Shown piece by piece: positions 34,239 through 43,594 of a stretch of DNA of 64,000 nt. The stretch is from Chloroflexota bacterium. Its GTDB lineage: Bacteria > Chloroflexota > Limnocylindria > Limnocylindrales > CSP1-4. The notes beneath the pieces are model-generated. The model worked only from the letters and a program-made list of their open reading frames with translations. It was not told where the DNA came from and did not search any database. The stretch lies in assembly GCA_016191345.1 (NCBI GenBank), contig JACPOU010000042.1:1-64000 (forward strand), written 5' to 3'. A program made the translations under genes and the position numbers. Each line of letters begins with the position of its first letter. The stretch's first letter is position 1.

Positions 34239-35434
34239 TGGGCGAGCCCCTTCGCGACGATCCCTGCTACCGGCCCGTGCTCCGAATGCCCCTCGCCGGT
34301 GGACGGCAGCGCATCCGGGTCGTGGAGCTCCTTGCCACCGGCACGAACGGCGGCGCGCAGGAGCACGTCTTCAACCTCGTCTCGCGCATCGATCGAACGC
34401 GCTACGACGTCAGCGTCTGCTCGCTGTCATCCGGCCCCGCCATCCGGAAGCTGGAGCGGGCCGGCATCGACGTCTGCGTCATCGAGGCCGCCGACGATGC
34501 CCAGGCGATCGAGGACGTCGCCGCGCACCTGGCCGCGCTCGAGGCCGATGTCGTCCACAACCACATGTACCGGGCGGAGATCATCGGGACGCAGGCGGCC
34601 TGGCGGGTTGCCGAGTCGGGGCGGCGTCGGCCGTACGTCGTGGGCACGGTCCACTCGTCGCGGGTTCGCCCGGACATCGACAAGGTGCTGCTGCGACAGC
34701 TGACGCCCCGGATGGACCATCTCATCGCGGTCTCGACCTCGATCGTCCACAAGATCACCGACGAGGGCCGGGTCGGCGCGCCGGTCTCGCTCATCTACAA
34801 CGGCGTGGACCTGGAGCGCTACAACCACCAGGTGCCGTGCTGCACGCTCCGGGAGGAGTACGACCTCCCGCCCGAGGGACCGATCGTCGGCGTCGTGGCC
34901 CGCCTGGAGCAGGAGAAGGGCCACCCGACGCTCATCGATGCCTGGGTCCAGGTCCATGCGGAGATCCCCGAGGCGACGCTGCTCGTCGTGGGGGAGGGGA
35001 GCCGGCGGGCGCTCCTCGAGGAGCACGTGGCCGGGCTGGGGCTCTCGTCGTCCGTTGTGTTCACCGGGCGGCGCGACGACGTACCTGCCGTGACCGCGGC
35101 GCTCGATGTCGCCGTCCTGCCCTCGTTTCGGGAGGCGCAGGGGCTGACGATCCTCGAGGCGATGGCACTGTCGAGGCCGGTCGTGGCCTCGAACGTCGGC
35201 GGCATCCCGGAGATGATCGAGGATGGCGTCACGGGGCTGCTGGTCACGCCGCATGATTCGACCGCCCTCGCGAGGGCGATCCTGCGCCTGCTGCGTGACC
35301 ATCCCCTCGCCGACACGCTGGGCCGCGCCGGCCACGACATGGTCCACGAGCGATTCTGCGTGGAGCTGATGGCCCGGGCGGTGGAGACGATCTACGACGA
35401 GGCGGTCGCCGCGGAGCAGCAGCTCGCGGTCTGA
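34238..35434 (+). CDS. GT4 glycosyltransferase
   Basis: A 398-residue GT-B enzyme. The N-terminal Rossmann domain has RVVELLATGTNGGAQEHVFN and DVVHNHMYRAEIIG; the donor domain has NGVDLERYNHQ, VGVVARLEQEKGHPTLIDAW, VVGEGSRRALLEEHV and the E-x7-E motif in REAQGLTILEAMALSRPVVA. The ATG overlaps the previous stop by one base (TGATG). The donor sugar is unknown. Confidence 0.87.
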   Translation: MGEPLRDDPCYRPVLRMPLAGGRQRIRVVELLATGTNGGAQEHVFNLVSRIDRTRYDVSVCSLSSGPAIRKLERAGIDVCVIEAADDAQAIEDVAAHLAALEADVVHNHMYRAEIIGTQAAWRVAESGRRRPYVVGTVHSSRVRPDIDKVLLRQLTPRMDHLIAVSTSIVHKITDEGRVGAPVSLIYNGVDLERYNHQVPCCTLREEYDLPPEGPIVGVVARLEQEKGHPTLIDAWVQVHAEIPEATLLVVGEGSRRALLEEHVAGLGLSSSVVFTGRRDDVPAVTAALDVAVLPSFREAQGLTILEAMALSRPVVASNVGGIPEMIEDGVTGLLVTPHDSTALARAILRLLRDHPLADTLGRAGHDMVHERFCVELMARAVETIYDEAVAAEQQLAV

Positions 35435-36063
35435 GCGCCTCGAGCGCGGCGACTGGCCGCGCCCTCGCGACGGGCGCCGGCGCGCCGCCGCGCCGGCGCG
35501 TCCCCGCGCCGACGAGTCCCCGCGCCCCGCGCGTACCCGTGCCCCCGGCGCGTCCCCGTGCCCCCGGCGCGTCCCCGTGCCCCCGCGTGCCCGGCGCCGA
35601 CGAGTCCCCGTGCCCCGCGTCCCCGTGCCCCCGGCGCGTCCCCGTGCCCCCGGCGCGTCCCCGTGCCCCGCGTCCCCGTGCCCCCGGCGCGTCCCCGTGC
35701 CCCCGCGTGCCCGGCGCCGACGAATCCCCTGACCCGGCTGGCGGGTCAACTGGACGACAATCGTGCGTGCCACCCCAACCCAGCCGTCGAATCCGCAAGC
35801 CTGGGCTGCACGACTGCGTCGCCGTTGAACCGTGACACGGGTCAGCGGGGGCGGGAGCGGGAGCGGGAGTGGGAGGCGGAGCGACCGAGAGGCGGAGCGA
35901 CCGAGAGGCGGAGCGACCGAGAGGCGGAGCGACCGAGAGGCGGAGCGACCGAGGCGCGGGGAGACCGAAGGGCGGGGAGCGTCGGCCGCACGGCGCCCCG
36001 TTCGCGCCTCCCAGGACCATCGGGGCGGAGCGAGCGCTGGACTCGAGCCCATAGGATGCGTGC
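35435..36063. repeat. intergenic GC-rich minisatellites
   Basis: No gene is supported. At ~35520-35720 units of CGTCCCCGTGCCCCCGGCG recur with variants, including two copies of a CCCCGCGTGCCCGGCGCC segment about 125 bp apart. At 35873-35952 a 16-bp unit GAGGCGGAGCGACCGA is repeated five times without visible change. The stretch 35735-35850 between them is unique sequence. Open frames here on either strand are translated repeat. Confidence 0.8.
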
Positions 36064-36945
36064 GTGACCGCCGGATTGCTGCCGATCCGAACCTCGCGCC
36101 TCCGGCCGTTCCGCGACGGGGCGATCCTGGCGTGCCTCGTGCTGGTCGTCGCCCTCGTCCTCGGCCTCGTCCAGACCGGGGTCGATGCGCACGCGTACTG
36201 GGCCGCCGATCCGCTCGATCCGTACGCCGGTGTCCGCCCGGCCGAGCAGGACGCGTACTTCTACGCGCCGGTGTTCACCCAGCTGCTCGGGCCGCTGCAC
36301 CTCCTGCCCTGGCCGTGGTTCATCGGACTCTGGACGCTGCTCCTCACCGCGGCGCTCGTCTGGCAGGCCGGGCTGTGGACGGGCTTCGTCCTGCTCCTCG
36401 TGCCGGTGTTCGCTGAGCTGACCGTCGGAAACATCCACCTGCTCCTCGCCGCGGCGACCGTGGCGGGTTTCCGCTGGCCCTGGCTCTGGTCGCTGCCGCT
36501 TCTCACGAAGGTGACCCCCGGCGTGGGGCTGCTCTGGTTCGCGGTCCGGCGCGAGTGGCGCTCGCTCGGCATCGCCCTCGGCGCGACCGCGGTCCTCGCC
36601 GGAATCTCGTTCGCGGTCGCGCCCGGCCAGTGGTTCCGCTGGCTCGAGGTGCTCTCCGCGGCTTCGCGCGCTCCGGACTGGGTGTTCATCGTGCCGATCC
36701 CGGTCGGGCTGCGCCTCGTGCCCGCGGTCCTGCTCGTCGTCTGGGGGGCCCGGGCCGGGCATCGCTGGACGGTTCCGGTGGCCTCGATGCTCGCCCTGCC
36801 GATCCTCTGGGTGAACGGCCTCGCGATGCTGGTCGCGGTGATTCCGCTGGTCCCGCGGCTGGTGGGCTCGACCCCCGCGTCGCGATGGCTCGAATCGGGT
36901 TCGGGGCGCGCCTCGCGCTGGCTTCCGTCCTGGGTCCAGGCATGA
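36064..36945 (+). CDS. GT87/DUF2029 membrane glycosyltransferase
   Basis: A 293-residue paralogue of the genes at 20364 and 21218: DAYFYAPVFTQLLGPLHLLP, VGNIHLLLAAATVAGFRW, LLTKVTPGVGLLWFAVRREW and RSLGIALGATAVLAGISFAV. It starts with GTG at 36064. The match to 21218 is close enough to suggest fairly recent duplication. Its end overlaps the next ATG. Confidence 0.75.
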   Translation: MTAGLLPIRTSRLRPFRDGAILACLVLVVALVLGLVQTGVDAHAYWAADPLDPYAGVRPAEQDAYFYAPVFTQLLGPLHLLPWPWFIGLWTLLLTAALVWQAGLWTGFVLLLVPVFAELTVGNIHLLLAAATVAGFRWPWLWSLPLLTKVTPGVGLLWFAVRREWRSLGIALGATAVLAGISFAVAPGQWFRWLEVLSAASRAPDWVFIVPIPVGLRLVPAVLLVVWGARAGHRWTVPVASMLALPILWVNGLAMLVAVIPLVPRLVGSTPASRWLESGSGRASRWLPSWVQA

Positions 36946-38471
36946 CCCCGGAGCCGCCCGCGCCGGCGATCGGTCCCGATCTCGACGCCCGCGGCCGCGC
37001 GCTCGCGAACCGCGGCGGCGTCCTGGTGCGGCGAGCTCGGGTGCGGCTGGCGGTCGTCACGCTGCCGGAGCTCTGGGCGTTCCTCGCCGTCGCCCTGCCG
37101 GTCCTGGCCTCGCTCATCGCCCCGCTTCCAACCGTCGACCTCGCCTACCAGCTCCGAGCCGGTGCGGGGATCCTCGGCGGTGGCGGCATCCCAGCCGTCG
37201 ACTCGTGGACGTTCACCGCCGCCGGCGAGCGCTGGCTCGACCAGCAGTGGGGGGCCCAGACGATCCTCCAGGCCGTCTACGCGGTCTCGGGCTGGTCCGG
37301 CCTCGCCATCCTGCGCGCGGCGCTCGTGGGGCTGATCTTCGGGCTGCTCTACGCGGCGATCCGGCGCCGGAACCCCGCGCTGGACATGCGTCGAGCGGCA
37401 TGGCTCACCCTGGCCGCATTCATCGTCGCGGCACCGGCGCTGGCGCTGCGGCCGCAGCTCCTCGGGATGGTGGCGTTCGCGGCCAGCCTCTTCGTCCTCG
37501 CCGACCGGCACGACCACCCGGAGCGTCTCTGGTTCCTGCCCGCGATCGCGCTGGCGTGGGCCAACGTCCACGGCAGCTTCGTCCTGGCGCCGGTGCTCGT
37601 CGCCCTCGCCTGGCTGGAGGATCGCGAGGGACACGTCTCCACGCGCCCCAGGCTCCTCCTGATCCTCGCCGCGGTCCTCCTCGCGACGCTCGTCAACCCG
37701 TTCGGGCTGGGTGCGTGGACATACGCGTCCGGGCTCGCCGCGAGCCGCGAGGTCACGGGCCGCATCTCGGAGTGGCAGCCGACCACGTTTCGCGATGCCC
37801 AGGGCATCGTCTTCTGGGGCAGCGTCGCGGCGGTCGTGGTGTTCCTCGCCCGCCGACGTGCGACGGCTCCCCTCGCGGCGCTGGCAGCCCTCGGGGCATT
37901 TGCGCTCCTCGGCGCGTGGGCCGTCCGCGGGATTGCATGGTGGCCGCTCGTGGCCGCGGTGGTCGTGGCCGGCCTCGTGATCGCGCCGGTCGAGGCGCCA
38001 CGGGTTCGGCGCGGCTCGCCGCTCAACGGGGCCATGGTGGCCGCGCTCGCGGCCGCGGGCGTCCTCCTGCTGCCGATCTGGCGAGCCGTGGATCCGGGCA
38101 CCGGAGCGCCGGCCGGGCTCCTGGCCCAGGCGCCGTCCGCGATCACGGCCCGCCTCCGCGACCTCGCGACGCCGGCGGATCGGGTCTGGAACCCGCAGGC
38201 CTGGGGCTCCTGGTTCGAGTTCGCCGTTCCCACGCCACGATACGCGGTCGATTCGCGGATCGAGATCTTCCCCGCGACGACCTGGCAGCTCACCGACCTC
38301 CTCGACGCGTCCACGCCCCGCGGCACCGAGATGCTGGCCCGCTTCGGCGTCACGATCGTGGTGGTGAGTGGCACGGATAACCCGCTCGAGCGGGCGCTCG
38401 CCGCAGACTCGACCTGGCGCGCCACGCACCGCGACCGCGACGGGAGCATCTGGATCCGCACGGATCGCTGA
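36942..38471 (+). CDS. polytopic membrane protein, GT-C-like
   Basis: A 509-residue protein with about ten spans. The first external loop has PTVDLAYQLRAGAGILGGGG followed by VDSWTFTAAGERWLDQQWGA, a pattern common in uncharacterised membrane transferase-like proteins. The C-terminal ~130 residues are soluble (WNPQAWGSWFEFAVPTPRYA, VDSRIEIFPATTWQLTDLL). The start overlaps the previous stop. Function is inferred from topology and context only. Confidence 0.62.
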   Translation: MTPEPPAPAIGPDLDARGRALANRGGVLVRRARVRLAVVTLPELWAFLAVALPVLASLIAPLPTVDLAYQLRAGAGILGGGGIPAVDSWTFTAAGERWLDQQWGAQTILQAVYAVSGWSGLAILRAALVGLIFGLLYAAIRRRNPALDMRRAAWLTLAAFIVAAPALALRPQLLGMVAFAASLFVLADRHDHPERLWFLPAIALAWANVHGSFVLAPVLVALAWLEDREGHVSTRPRLLLILAAVLLATLVNPFGLGAWTYASGLAASREVTGRISEWQPTTFRDAQGIVFWGSVAAVVVFLARRRATAPLAALAALGAFALLGAWAVRGIAWWPLVAAVVVAGLVIAPVEAPRVRRGSPLNGAMVAALAAAGVLLLPIWRAVDPGTGAPAGLLAQAPSAITARLRDLATPADRVWNPQAWGSWFEFAVPTPRYAVDSRIEIFPATTWQLTDLLDASTPRGTEMLARFGVTIVVVSGTDNPLERALAADSTWRATHRDRDGSIWIRTDR

Positions 38472-38846
38472 TCCGTTCCTGCCCTGCGCCCCACGGCCTG
38501 GTCCCCCGCTTCTCAGCGTCCGTGCCTGCCCGCCTTCGCCTCCCGCCTTCGCCTCCCCCGACCGGGCGCTGCCGCTCGCCCTCGCCTCCCGCCCTCGCCT
38601 CCCGCCTCGATGTGGCCAGACCGTCATCCCGGGACGGTCAGGCCGACGATCCGGACCCAGGACGCGGCATTCGAACCGCAGGCGCTTCCGCTTCGTGCTC
38701 AGCCGTGCGGGCCGCCGGGGTCCGGCGCCGGGAGGAACGCCAGGAACTCGGGCCAGGCGTCCGTGGGTGACGGATTGGCCGCAACCGGCGGCACGGCGGC
38801 TGCGGGATCGCGCGCCGGGGCTCTGGGCACGCGGGCCGAGGAACCG
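38472..38846. other. intergenic region with pyrimidine-rich repeats
   Basis: Between convergent genes. Degenerate copies of CCTTCGCCTCCCG occupy ~38525-38607 and the hairpin repeat described separately lies at 38608-38641. The remainder (38642-38846) shows no gene, RNA or clear terminator. Confidence 0.6.
38608..38641 (+). repeat. REP-like hairpin element, copy 1
   Basis: CGATGTGGCCAGACCGTCAT continues into a palindrome with arms GACCGTC and GACGGTC. The same ~34-bp sequence occurs inverted at 56256-56289 with about four changes, two of them in the loop. Both copies are intergenic. Confidence 0.7.
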
Positions 38847-39926
38847 TCAGGCCCGGAGCGTGCGCCAGTAGCGCTCGGCCGCGCCGCCGAGGCCGCCGAG
38901 CTCGGCGGTCTTCGCACCGTATGCCCGGACCGTGGCCGCCATGTCGCGCTCGCCACCGAACAGCCGGTCCAGCTGGCTCTCGTAGAGGGCGATGCCGCGG
39001 ATCTTCCGCTCCAGCTGGTCGCCAATGTCCGCGTATTCCGGAGTCAGGACGACGTCCCGCGGCAGCCCGTCGAGGGCACCATCGGGGAGCTGCTCGAGCC
39101 GGTCGAAGCCGCTCCACCAGGCGTACGGGAAGTCCTCGTAGAAGACGACGCTGCCGGCCCATTCCGGCCCGGGCATGACCCAGCGAGCCGGCTCGGCGAC
39201 GAGCTCGATCCCCACCTCGCGGCAGAGCTGGTGGTCCACGTGCCCGCCGACGCCCAGCGGCACGTACACCGTCTGCGGCTCCAGGCGCACGATCTCGCGG
39301 CGGATTCGGGCGATCGGCGCGTCGTCGTCGGCCCGCGGCATACCCAGCAGCTGGTCGTCACCCTCGTAGCCGCGGAAGACGGCGTCCGGGAGGTCCAGGA
39401 ACACGACGCCGATCTCGGCGAAGTAGACGTAGCGCTCGTCCTCGAGCCGGCGGCGGGCCATGGCATCGTCCGCCGCGGCCTCCATCGCCTCGTCGGTCAG
39501 GACGGCACCCTGCGTCGGCACGTCGTCCACGAGCACCTGGCCGGCGAGCGGCTGGTTGCGGATGCTCGCGCGCCGGTACCAGGAGGAGCGCTGCCAGAAG
39601 CGCTTCGCGGCGGCATCGGCATCCGCCTGGGTCGCGTCGAGCCGGTCCGAGGTCGCCGCCCACGGGGGCGCGAGAGCAGGATCGGGATCGGCGGGATAGT
39701 CAGCGGCGATCGAGGCTCGATTGAACGCCTCGGTGTTCGGCCACATCGCCTTTGACCCGAAGCCGAGCGCCTCGCGCTGGTAGCTCGTGAGCCCGGTGCC
39801 GCCGCCGCTCCCCGAGAACACCGTGATGACGGTCACGCTCTGGCCGAGCTCGCGGAGGCTCGCGATCAGGCCGCCGCAGGAGAGGGCGACGTCGTCCGGA
39901 TGGGGGGCGATGAAGACGTGGGCCAT
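38847..39926 (-). CDS. PIG-L family deacetylase
   Basis: A 359-residue LmbE/PIG-L-like zinc hydrolase. The metal motif is MAHVFIAPHPDDVALSCGG at the N-terminus, with GVGGHVDHQLCREVGIEL providing the distal histidines. Members remove acetyl groups from N-acetylglucosaminyl lipids or thiols. It is longer than the ~230-residue minimal family, with an insert near residues 60-150. The ATG at 39926 begins directly at the motif; the frame further upstream is antisense to pcm. Confidence 0.85.
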   Translation of the reverse strand: MAHVFIAPHPDDVALSCGGLIASLRELGQSVTVITVFSGSGGGTGLTSYQREALGFGSKAMWPNTEAFNRASIAADYPADPDPALAPPWAATSDRLDATQADADAAAKRFWQRSSWYRRASIRNQPLAGQVLVDDVPTQGAVLTDEAMEAAADDAMARRRLEDERYVYFAEIGVVFLDLPDAVFRGYEGDDQLLGMPRADDDAPIARIRREIVRLEPQTVYVPLGVGGHVDHQLCREVGIELVAEPARWVMPGPEWAGSVVFYEDFPYAWWSGFDRLEQLPDGALDGLPRDVVLTPEYADIGDQLERKIRGIALYESQLDRLFGGERDMAATVRAYGAKTAELGGLGGAAERYWRTLRA

Positions 39927-39963
39927 GGCCGGCCGAGTATACCGACGGCCCGGACCCGGGCGC

Positions 39964-40686
39964 TCAGCCCGGCGCGCCCCCGCCCGGCGCGTTCCCGCCC
40001 GGCGCGTCGAGGGCCGGATCCGGGAACCCCTCCGCCCCGACGAGCGGCACGAAGACCACCGGGCCGTCCGATCGCTCGATCCAGTCGGCGGGGCCCCGAC
40101 GCTCGACGACGAGCAGCGCCTGCGTTCCGCGCCGGCCGACCGGAATGACGAGATGCGCCCCGATCTCGAGCTGCTCGCGAAGCGATGCCGGGACCGACGG
40201 CGCGGCCGCGGTGACGATGATCCCGTCCCACGGCGCACCGCCGGGATGCCCCCGCGAGCCATCGCCGATCTCGATCTCGACGCCCTCAATCCCGAGCGCC
40301 GCGAGGCGCTCGCGGGCGCTCGACGCAAGGCTCGCGAACCGCTCGATCGAGTGGACCCTGACGCCCAGGCGCGCGAGCACGGCGGCCTGGTAGCCGGATC
40401 CCGTGCCGATCTCCAGGACCCGGTCCCCGGGCGCGACGCGGAGCAGCTCCGTCATCCGGGCGACGATGTAGGGCTGGCTGATCGTCTGGCCCTCGTCGAT
40501 CGGCGCCGCCGCATCGCGATAGGCCGCGGGGCCGCCGCCCGCCATCTCGGCCATGAACGCCTCGCGCGGCAGCTCGGCCATCGCCGCGAGGACGCGCTCG
40601 TCGGCGATCCCTCGGCGGCGGAGCTGGGTCTCGACCATCTCCCGCCGGGCGTGCTCCTCGGCCGTCTCACGGTGACGGGCAGGCAT
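39964..40686 (-). CDS. pcm: protein-L-isoaspartate O-methyltransferase
   Basis: A 240-residue SAM-dependent repair enzyme for isoaspartyl residues. Motifs: AFMAEMAGGGPAAYRDAAAP, GQTISQPYIVARMTELL, SAM motif I RVLEIGTGSGYQAAVLARLG and GSRGHPGGAPWDGIIVTAAA. The C-terminus has a short Gly/Pro/Ala tail. The ATG at 40686 is preferred over the upstream in-frame codon at 40716. Confidence 0.9.
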   Translation of the reverse strand: MPARHRETAEEHARREMVETQLRRRGIADERVLAAMAELPREAFMAEMAGGGPAAYRDAAAPIDEGQTISQPYIVARMTELLRVAPGDRVLEIGTGSGYQAAVLARLGVRVHSIERFASLASSARERLAALGIEGVEIEIGDGSRGHPGGAPWDGIIVTAAAPSVPASLREQLEIGAHLVIPVGRRGTQALLVVERRGPADWIERSDGPVVFVPLVGAEGFPDPALDAPGGNAPGGGAPG

Positions 40687-40768
40687 GGCCGGAGGATACG
40701 CGCCGCCTCGAAGCACGACGTGAGGCGCGGTGCGATGGTCGGCGGCCGCGCGCGGCCGCCGCGGCCCG

Positions 40769-41362
40769 CTACGGAGACGCGGCTGGCGATCCCGTCGGCA
40801 CCGACGTCGGGGCGGGCGTCACCGTCGTGACAGCGGTCGGGCTCGCGACCGGGCTCGGGCTCGCGGTCGGGCTCGCGGCCGGCGAGCCGGAGGCGGAGGG
40901 CCCGGGCGTCGGGCTTGGGGCGAGCGTCGGGACCGGGCTCGGCGTCGGGAGGGGAGCGAGGAACCCGCCGCGGCCGAGGGCGAGGGCGTTGAGCAGGATC
41001 AGGACGAACACGCCGATCGTGACCAGGACGAAGAGCGACGACGCCCGATCCTTGATCCGGAGGGCGGGATCGACGTGGATCTGGGAGCGCTCGGCGAGAC
41101 GCATCGCGCGACGCTCGGCGGGGCGCATCGGCCGGCCGTTCTCCTCGCCCGCGAATCCGCCAGCTGCCGCGGCTGCGTCGAGGCCGCTCGTGCCGGCCTC
41201 GGCCTCATCGCCGGCCTCGTCATCCAGGCCCGCCGCGGGACCCAGGTCTGCCTCGGCTTCCGTGGAAGCGGCCTCGTCGGGGAGCGGCTCGCCCTCGGGC
41301 AGGCCGGTCGCCTCCGTCTCCTCGATCGGCTCGCCGGGGGCGTCGTTCGGTCGCTCGCTCAT
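40769..41362 (-). CDS. single-pass membrane protein with acidic head and Pro/Ser/Thr tail
   Basis: A 197-residue protein of unknown function. Residues 1-~75 are acidic and Ala/Glu-rich, ~76-108 basic (RPAERRAMRLAERSQIHVDP), ~112-130 form one membrane span (LFVLVTIGVFVLILLNALAL), and the last ~60 residues are built from TPSPVPTLAPSPTPGPSA-type repeats. The tail is likely extracellular or wall-spanning. It lies 3' of the MFS gene. Confidence 0.6.
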   Translation of the reverse strand: MSERPNDAPGEPIEETEATGLPEGEPLPDEAASTEAEADLGPAAGLDDEAGDEAEAGTSGLDAAAAAGGFAGEENGRPMRPAERRAMRLAERSQIHVDPALRIKDRASSLFVLVTIGVFVLILLNALALGRGGFLAPLPTPSPVPTLAPSPTPGPSASGSPAASPTASPSPVASPTAVTTVTPAPTSVPTGSPAASP

Positions 41363-41469
41363 CGAAGGTGGTGGATCTCCCAGTCGGGCAGGCCGAGTCC
41401 GGCCGCTGCGCGCGCCAGTGTACGCGAACGGCTCCGCGCCGCCGCCGCGCGACTCGCGCGGGCCCCCGC

Positions 41470-43413
41470 CTATGCGTCGCGGACAGCCGGGACGAGCAGC
41501 CCAGCCAGCCCGACGAGGATCGTGATCACCCCGAACACGCCCAGCACGGGCCCTGCCCCGAAGACCTGGCCGAGGACCCCGCCGACGCCCATCGCGATCG
41601 TCATCGAGCCGTAGACGAGCGAGAAGCGGAGGCCGAGAAGCCGGCCCATGAGCTCCGGCGGCGTGCGGCGCTGGACGAGCGTCTGGCTCGGGATGACGAA
41701 GGCGAGATTCCCGACGCCCGCCCCGAATGCCAGCCCCACGGCGATGATGACGTTGCCGGTCAGGGCCAGGGCGGCCACTGACGCACCCGTCCAGACATAG
41801 CCGACGATGACCGTGCGGCCCAGTGCCATGCGCGTCCCGAGCAGCCCGATCGCGAAGCCGCCGATCAGGTTGCCGAGGCCGATCGAGCCCTCGATGAACG
41901 AGTACGCGGCCGTCGCGTCGAGTGCCTGCGTGTCGAGCGCTTCCTTGGCGTAGACCGGCGTCAGCACGAGAAAGATCCCGAGCATGAACTGGCCGACCGT
42001 GGCCTGGAGCGTGTTCGCCAGCAGGACCGCCTCGCCGCGCAGGAACCGCCAGCCCTCGCGGAGCTCGGCGAGGAAGCCGGGGCGGCGGTCGCCGACCTCG
42101 CGAGCGACCTTCTGGACCGACGCGACCGACACCGAGGCCACGAGGATCGCCGACGCGACGTAGGTGACCGCGTCCATCCAGAACGCGAGCGGCAGCTGCG
42201 AGCCCAGCAGGGCAACGAACAGGCCCGCGATGACGTAGCCGCCGATGTCCGCGAACGTCTCCGCGATCCACATCGCGGAGTTCGCGGCGAGGAGGTCGTC
42301 CTCCGCCACGAGGCGGGGCAGGATCGCGCCCTTCGCCGGCCGGAAGAAGATCGAGACGGTCGTCACGAGGAACACGAGCGGGTAGACGAGGGCCAGGTCG
42401 GTCACGACCGCGATCGGGATCAGGAGGACGAGGCCGGCCCGCAGGAGGTCGGACACGATCATGACCTCGCGGTGGTCCCAGCGATCGACGAGCGTGCCGG
42501 CGATCGGCCCGAAGAGGAGGTTCGGCAGCGTCGCGACGAGGAAGACGGCGCCGACGGCGATCGGCGAGCCGGTCGCGTTGAGGACGACGAACGCGAGGGC
42601 GACCTGGTGGATGCGGTCGCCGATGAGGCTGATGAGCTGGCCGGTCCAGAGGGCCGAGAACGACCCATCGAGCGCGAGCCGGACGTACGGGTGACGCCGG
42701 ACCCGCTCGATGATCGGGGGGAGCGACGGGATCGGGACCGCGGTCGCCGCGCCGCCGAGCCCGCGGGCAATGATCGCCGCGCTCTGCGGCGCGGGCGGAG
42801 TTCGCCACGGCGCGATGGACATGAGCCGGCGCGCGATGGCGGCGCGGCTCGCCTCGTCGAGCTCCGTGGGCGTCCGGACCGTCGTCGCGAAGAGGAAGAA
42901 CGCGAGCCCGGCGGCCATGAACACGTCACCGATGCTCGCCACGTTGCGGACGACGGGGAGCGGGATGGGGAGGATGTCGCCCAGCATCCCGGCTCGCTGC
43001 AGGAAGTCGCCCGAGATGACGCTCGGGAGGATGACGTGCAGCGGTCCGAGGTCGGCAGCCGGCGCGAAGCCGGCGGCCAGGTAGGCGGGCTCCCAGACCG
43101 GCATGGACCCGCCATTCACCATGATGACGATCGTGTTCAGGAGGATCCCGACGAACGCCAGGCTGAGGCCCGGCTGCTCGCGGTTGGCCCAGAGCCCGCG
43201 GAGGATGAGGACGAACGCGATGCCGAAGAGCGGCACGCGGAGCGCGTCGGCCGGGGCGTTGCCGTTCTCGATCGCGAACTGCGTCGCGATCCGGAGCACG
43301 AACCCCAGGAAGATGAGCTGGACGAGTCGGAGCCGGATCGAGGCGAGGTATTCGAGGCGCCCGCCGGCGAGCAGTCCGGCGATGAGGCCGAACGCGATCC
43401 CGCCGATCAGCAC
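41470..43413 (-). CDS. DUF5317-MFS transporter fusion
   Basis: A 647-residue protein from the GTG at 43413. The first ~190 residues form a membrane domain resembling DUF5317 (IAFGLIAGLLAGGRLEYLAS, LRLVQLIFLGFVLRIATQFA, LNTIVIMVNGGSMPVWEPAY). After a linker, residues ~235-640 are a 12-span MFS exporter of the EntS/MFS_3 type with SALWTGQLISLIGDRIHQVA, GTLVDRWDHREVMIVSDLLR and VQRRTPPELMGRLLGLRFS. The substrate is unknown. The junction is supported by one uninterrupted frame. Confidence 0.7.
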   Translation of the reverse strand: MLIGGIAFGLIAGLLAGGRLEYLASIRLRLVQLIFLGFVLRIATQFAIENGNAPADALRVPLFGIAFVLILRGLWANREQPGLSLAFVGILLNTIVIMVNGGSMPVWEPAYLAAGFAPAADLGPLHVILPSVISGDFLQRAGMLGDILPIPLPVVRNVASIGDVFMAAGLAFFLFATTVRTPTELDEASRAAIARRLMSIAPWRTPPAPQSAAIIARGLGGAATAVPIPSLPPIIERVRRHPYVRLALDGSFSALWTGQLISLIGDRIHQVALAFVVLNATGSPIAVGAVFLVATLPNLLFGPIAGTLVDRWDHREVMIVSDLLRAGLVLLIPIAVVTDLALVYPLVFLVTTVSIFFRPAKGAILPRLVAEDDLLAANSAMWIAETFADIGGYVIAGLFVALLGSQLPLAFWMDAVTYVASAILVASVSVASVQKVAREVGDRRPGFLAELREGWRFLRGEAVLLANTLQATVGQFMLGIFLVLTPVYAKEALDTQALDATAAYSFIEGSIGLGNLIGGFAIGLLGTRMALGRTVIVGYVWTGASVAALALTGNVIIAVGLAFGAGVGNLAFVIPSQTLVQRRTPPELMGRLLGLRFSLVYGSMTIAMGVGGVLGQVFGAGPVLGVFGVITILVGLAGLLVPAVRDA

Positions 43414-43594
43414 GGGGCTCGCCCCGGCTCGGCAGAACGCGGAACCTCTCGATCCTCCTCCACGGCGGCATTCTGCGGGAGGCGCGGCGCCATCGTCGGG
43501 ATGTCCCGACCGGCGATGTCGGGCCGGACCACGTCCGTCGCGCCGACGAGTGGCGGCCGGGTGCCCGTTCGAGCCACCGGCCGGGTCGCGTCCG

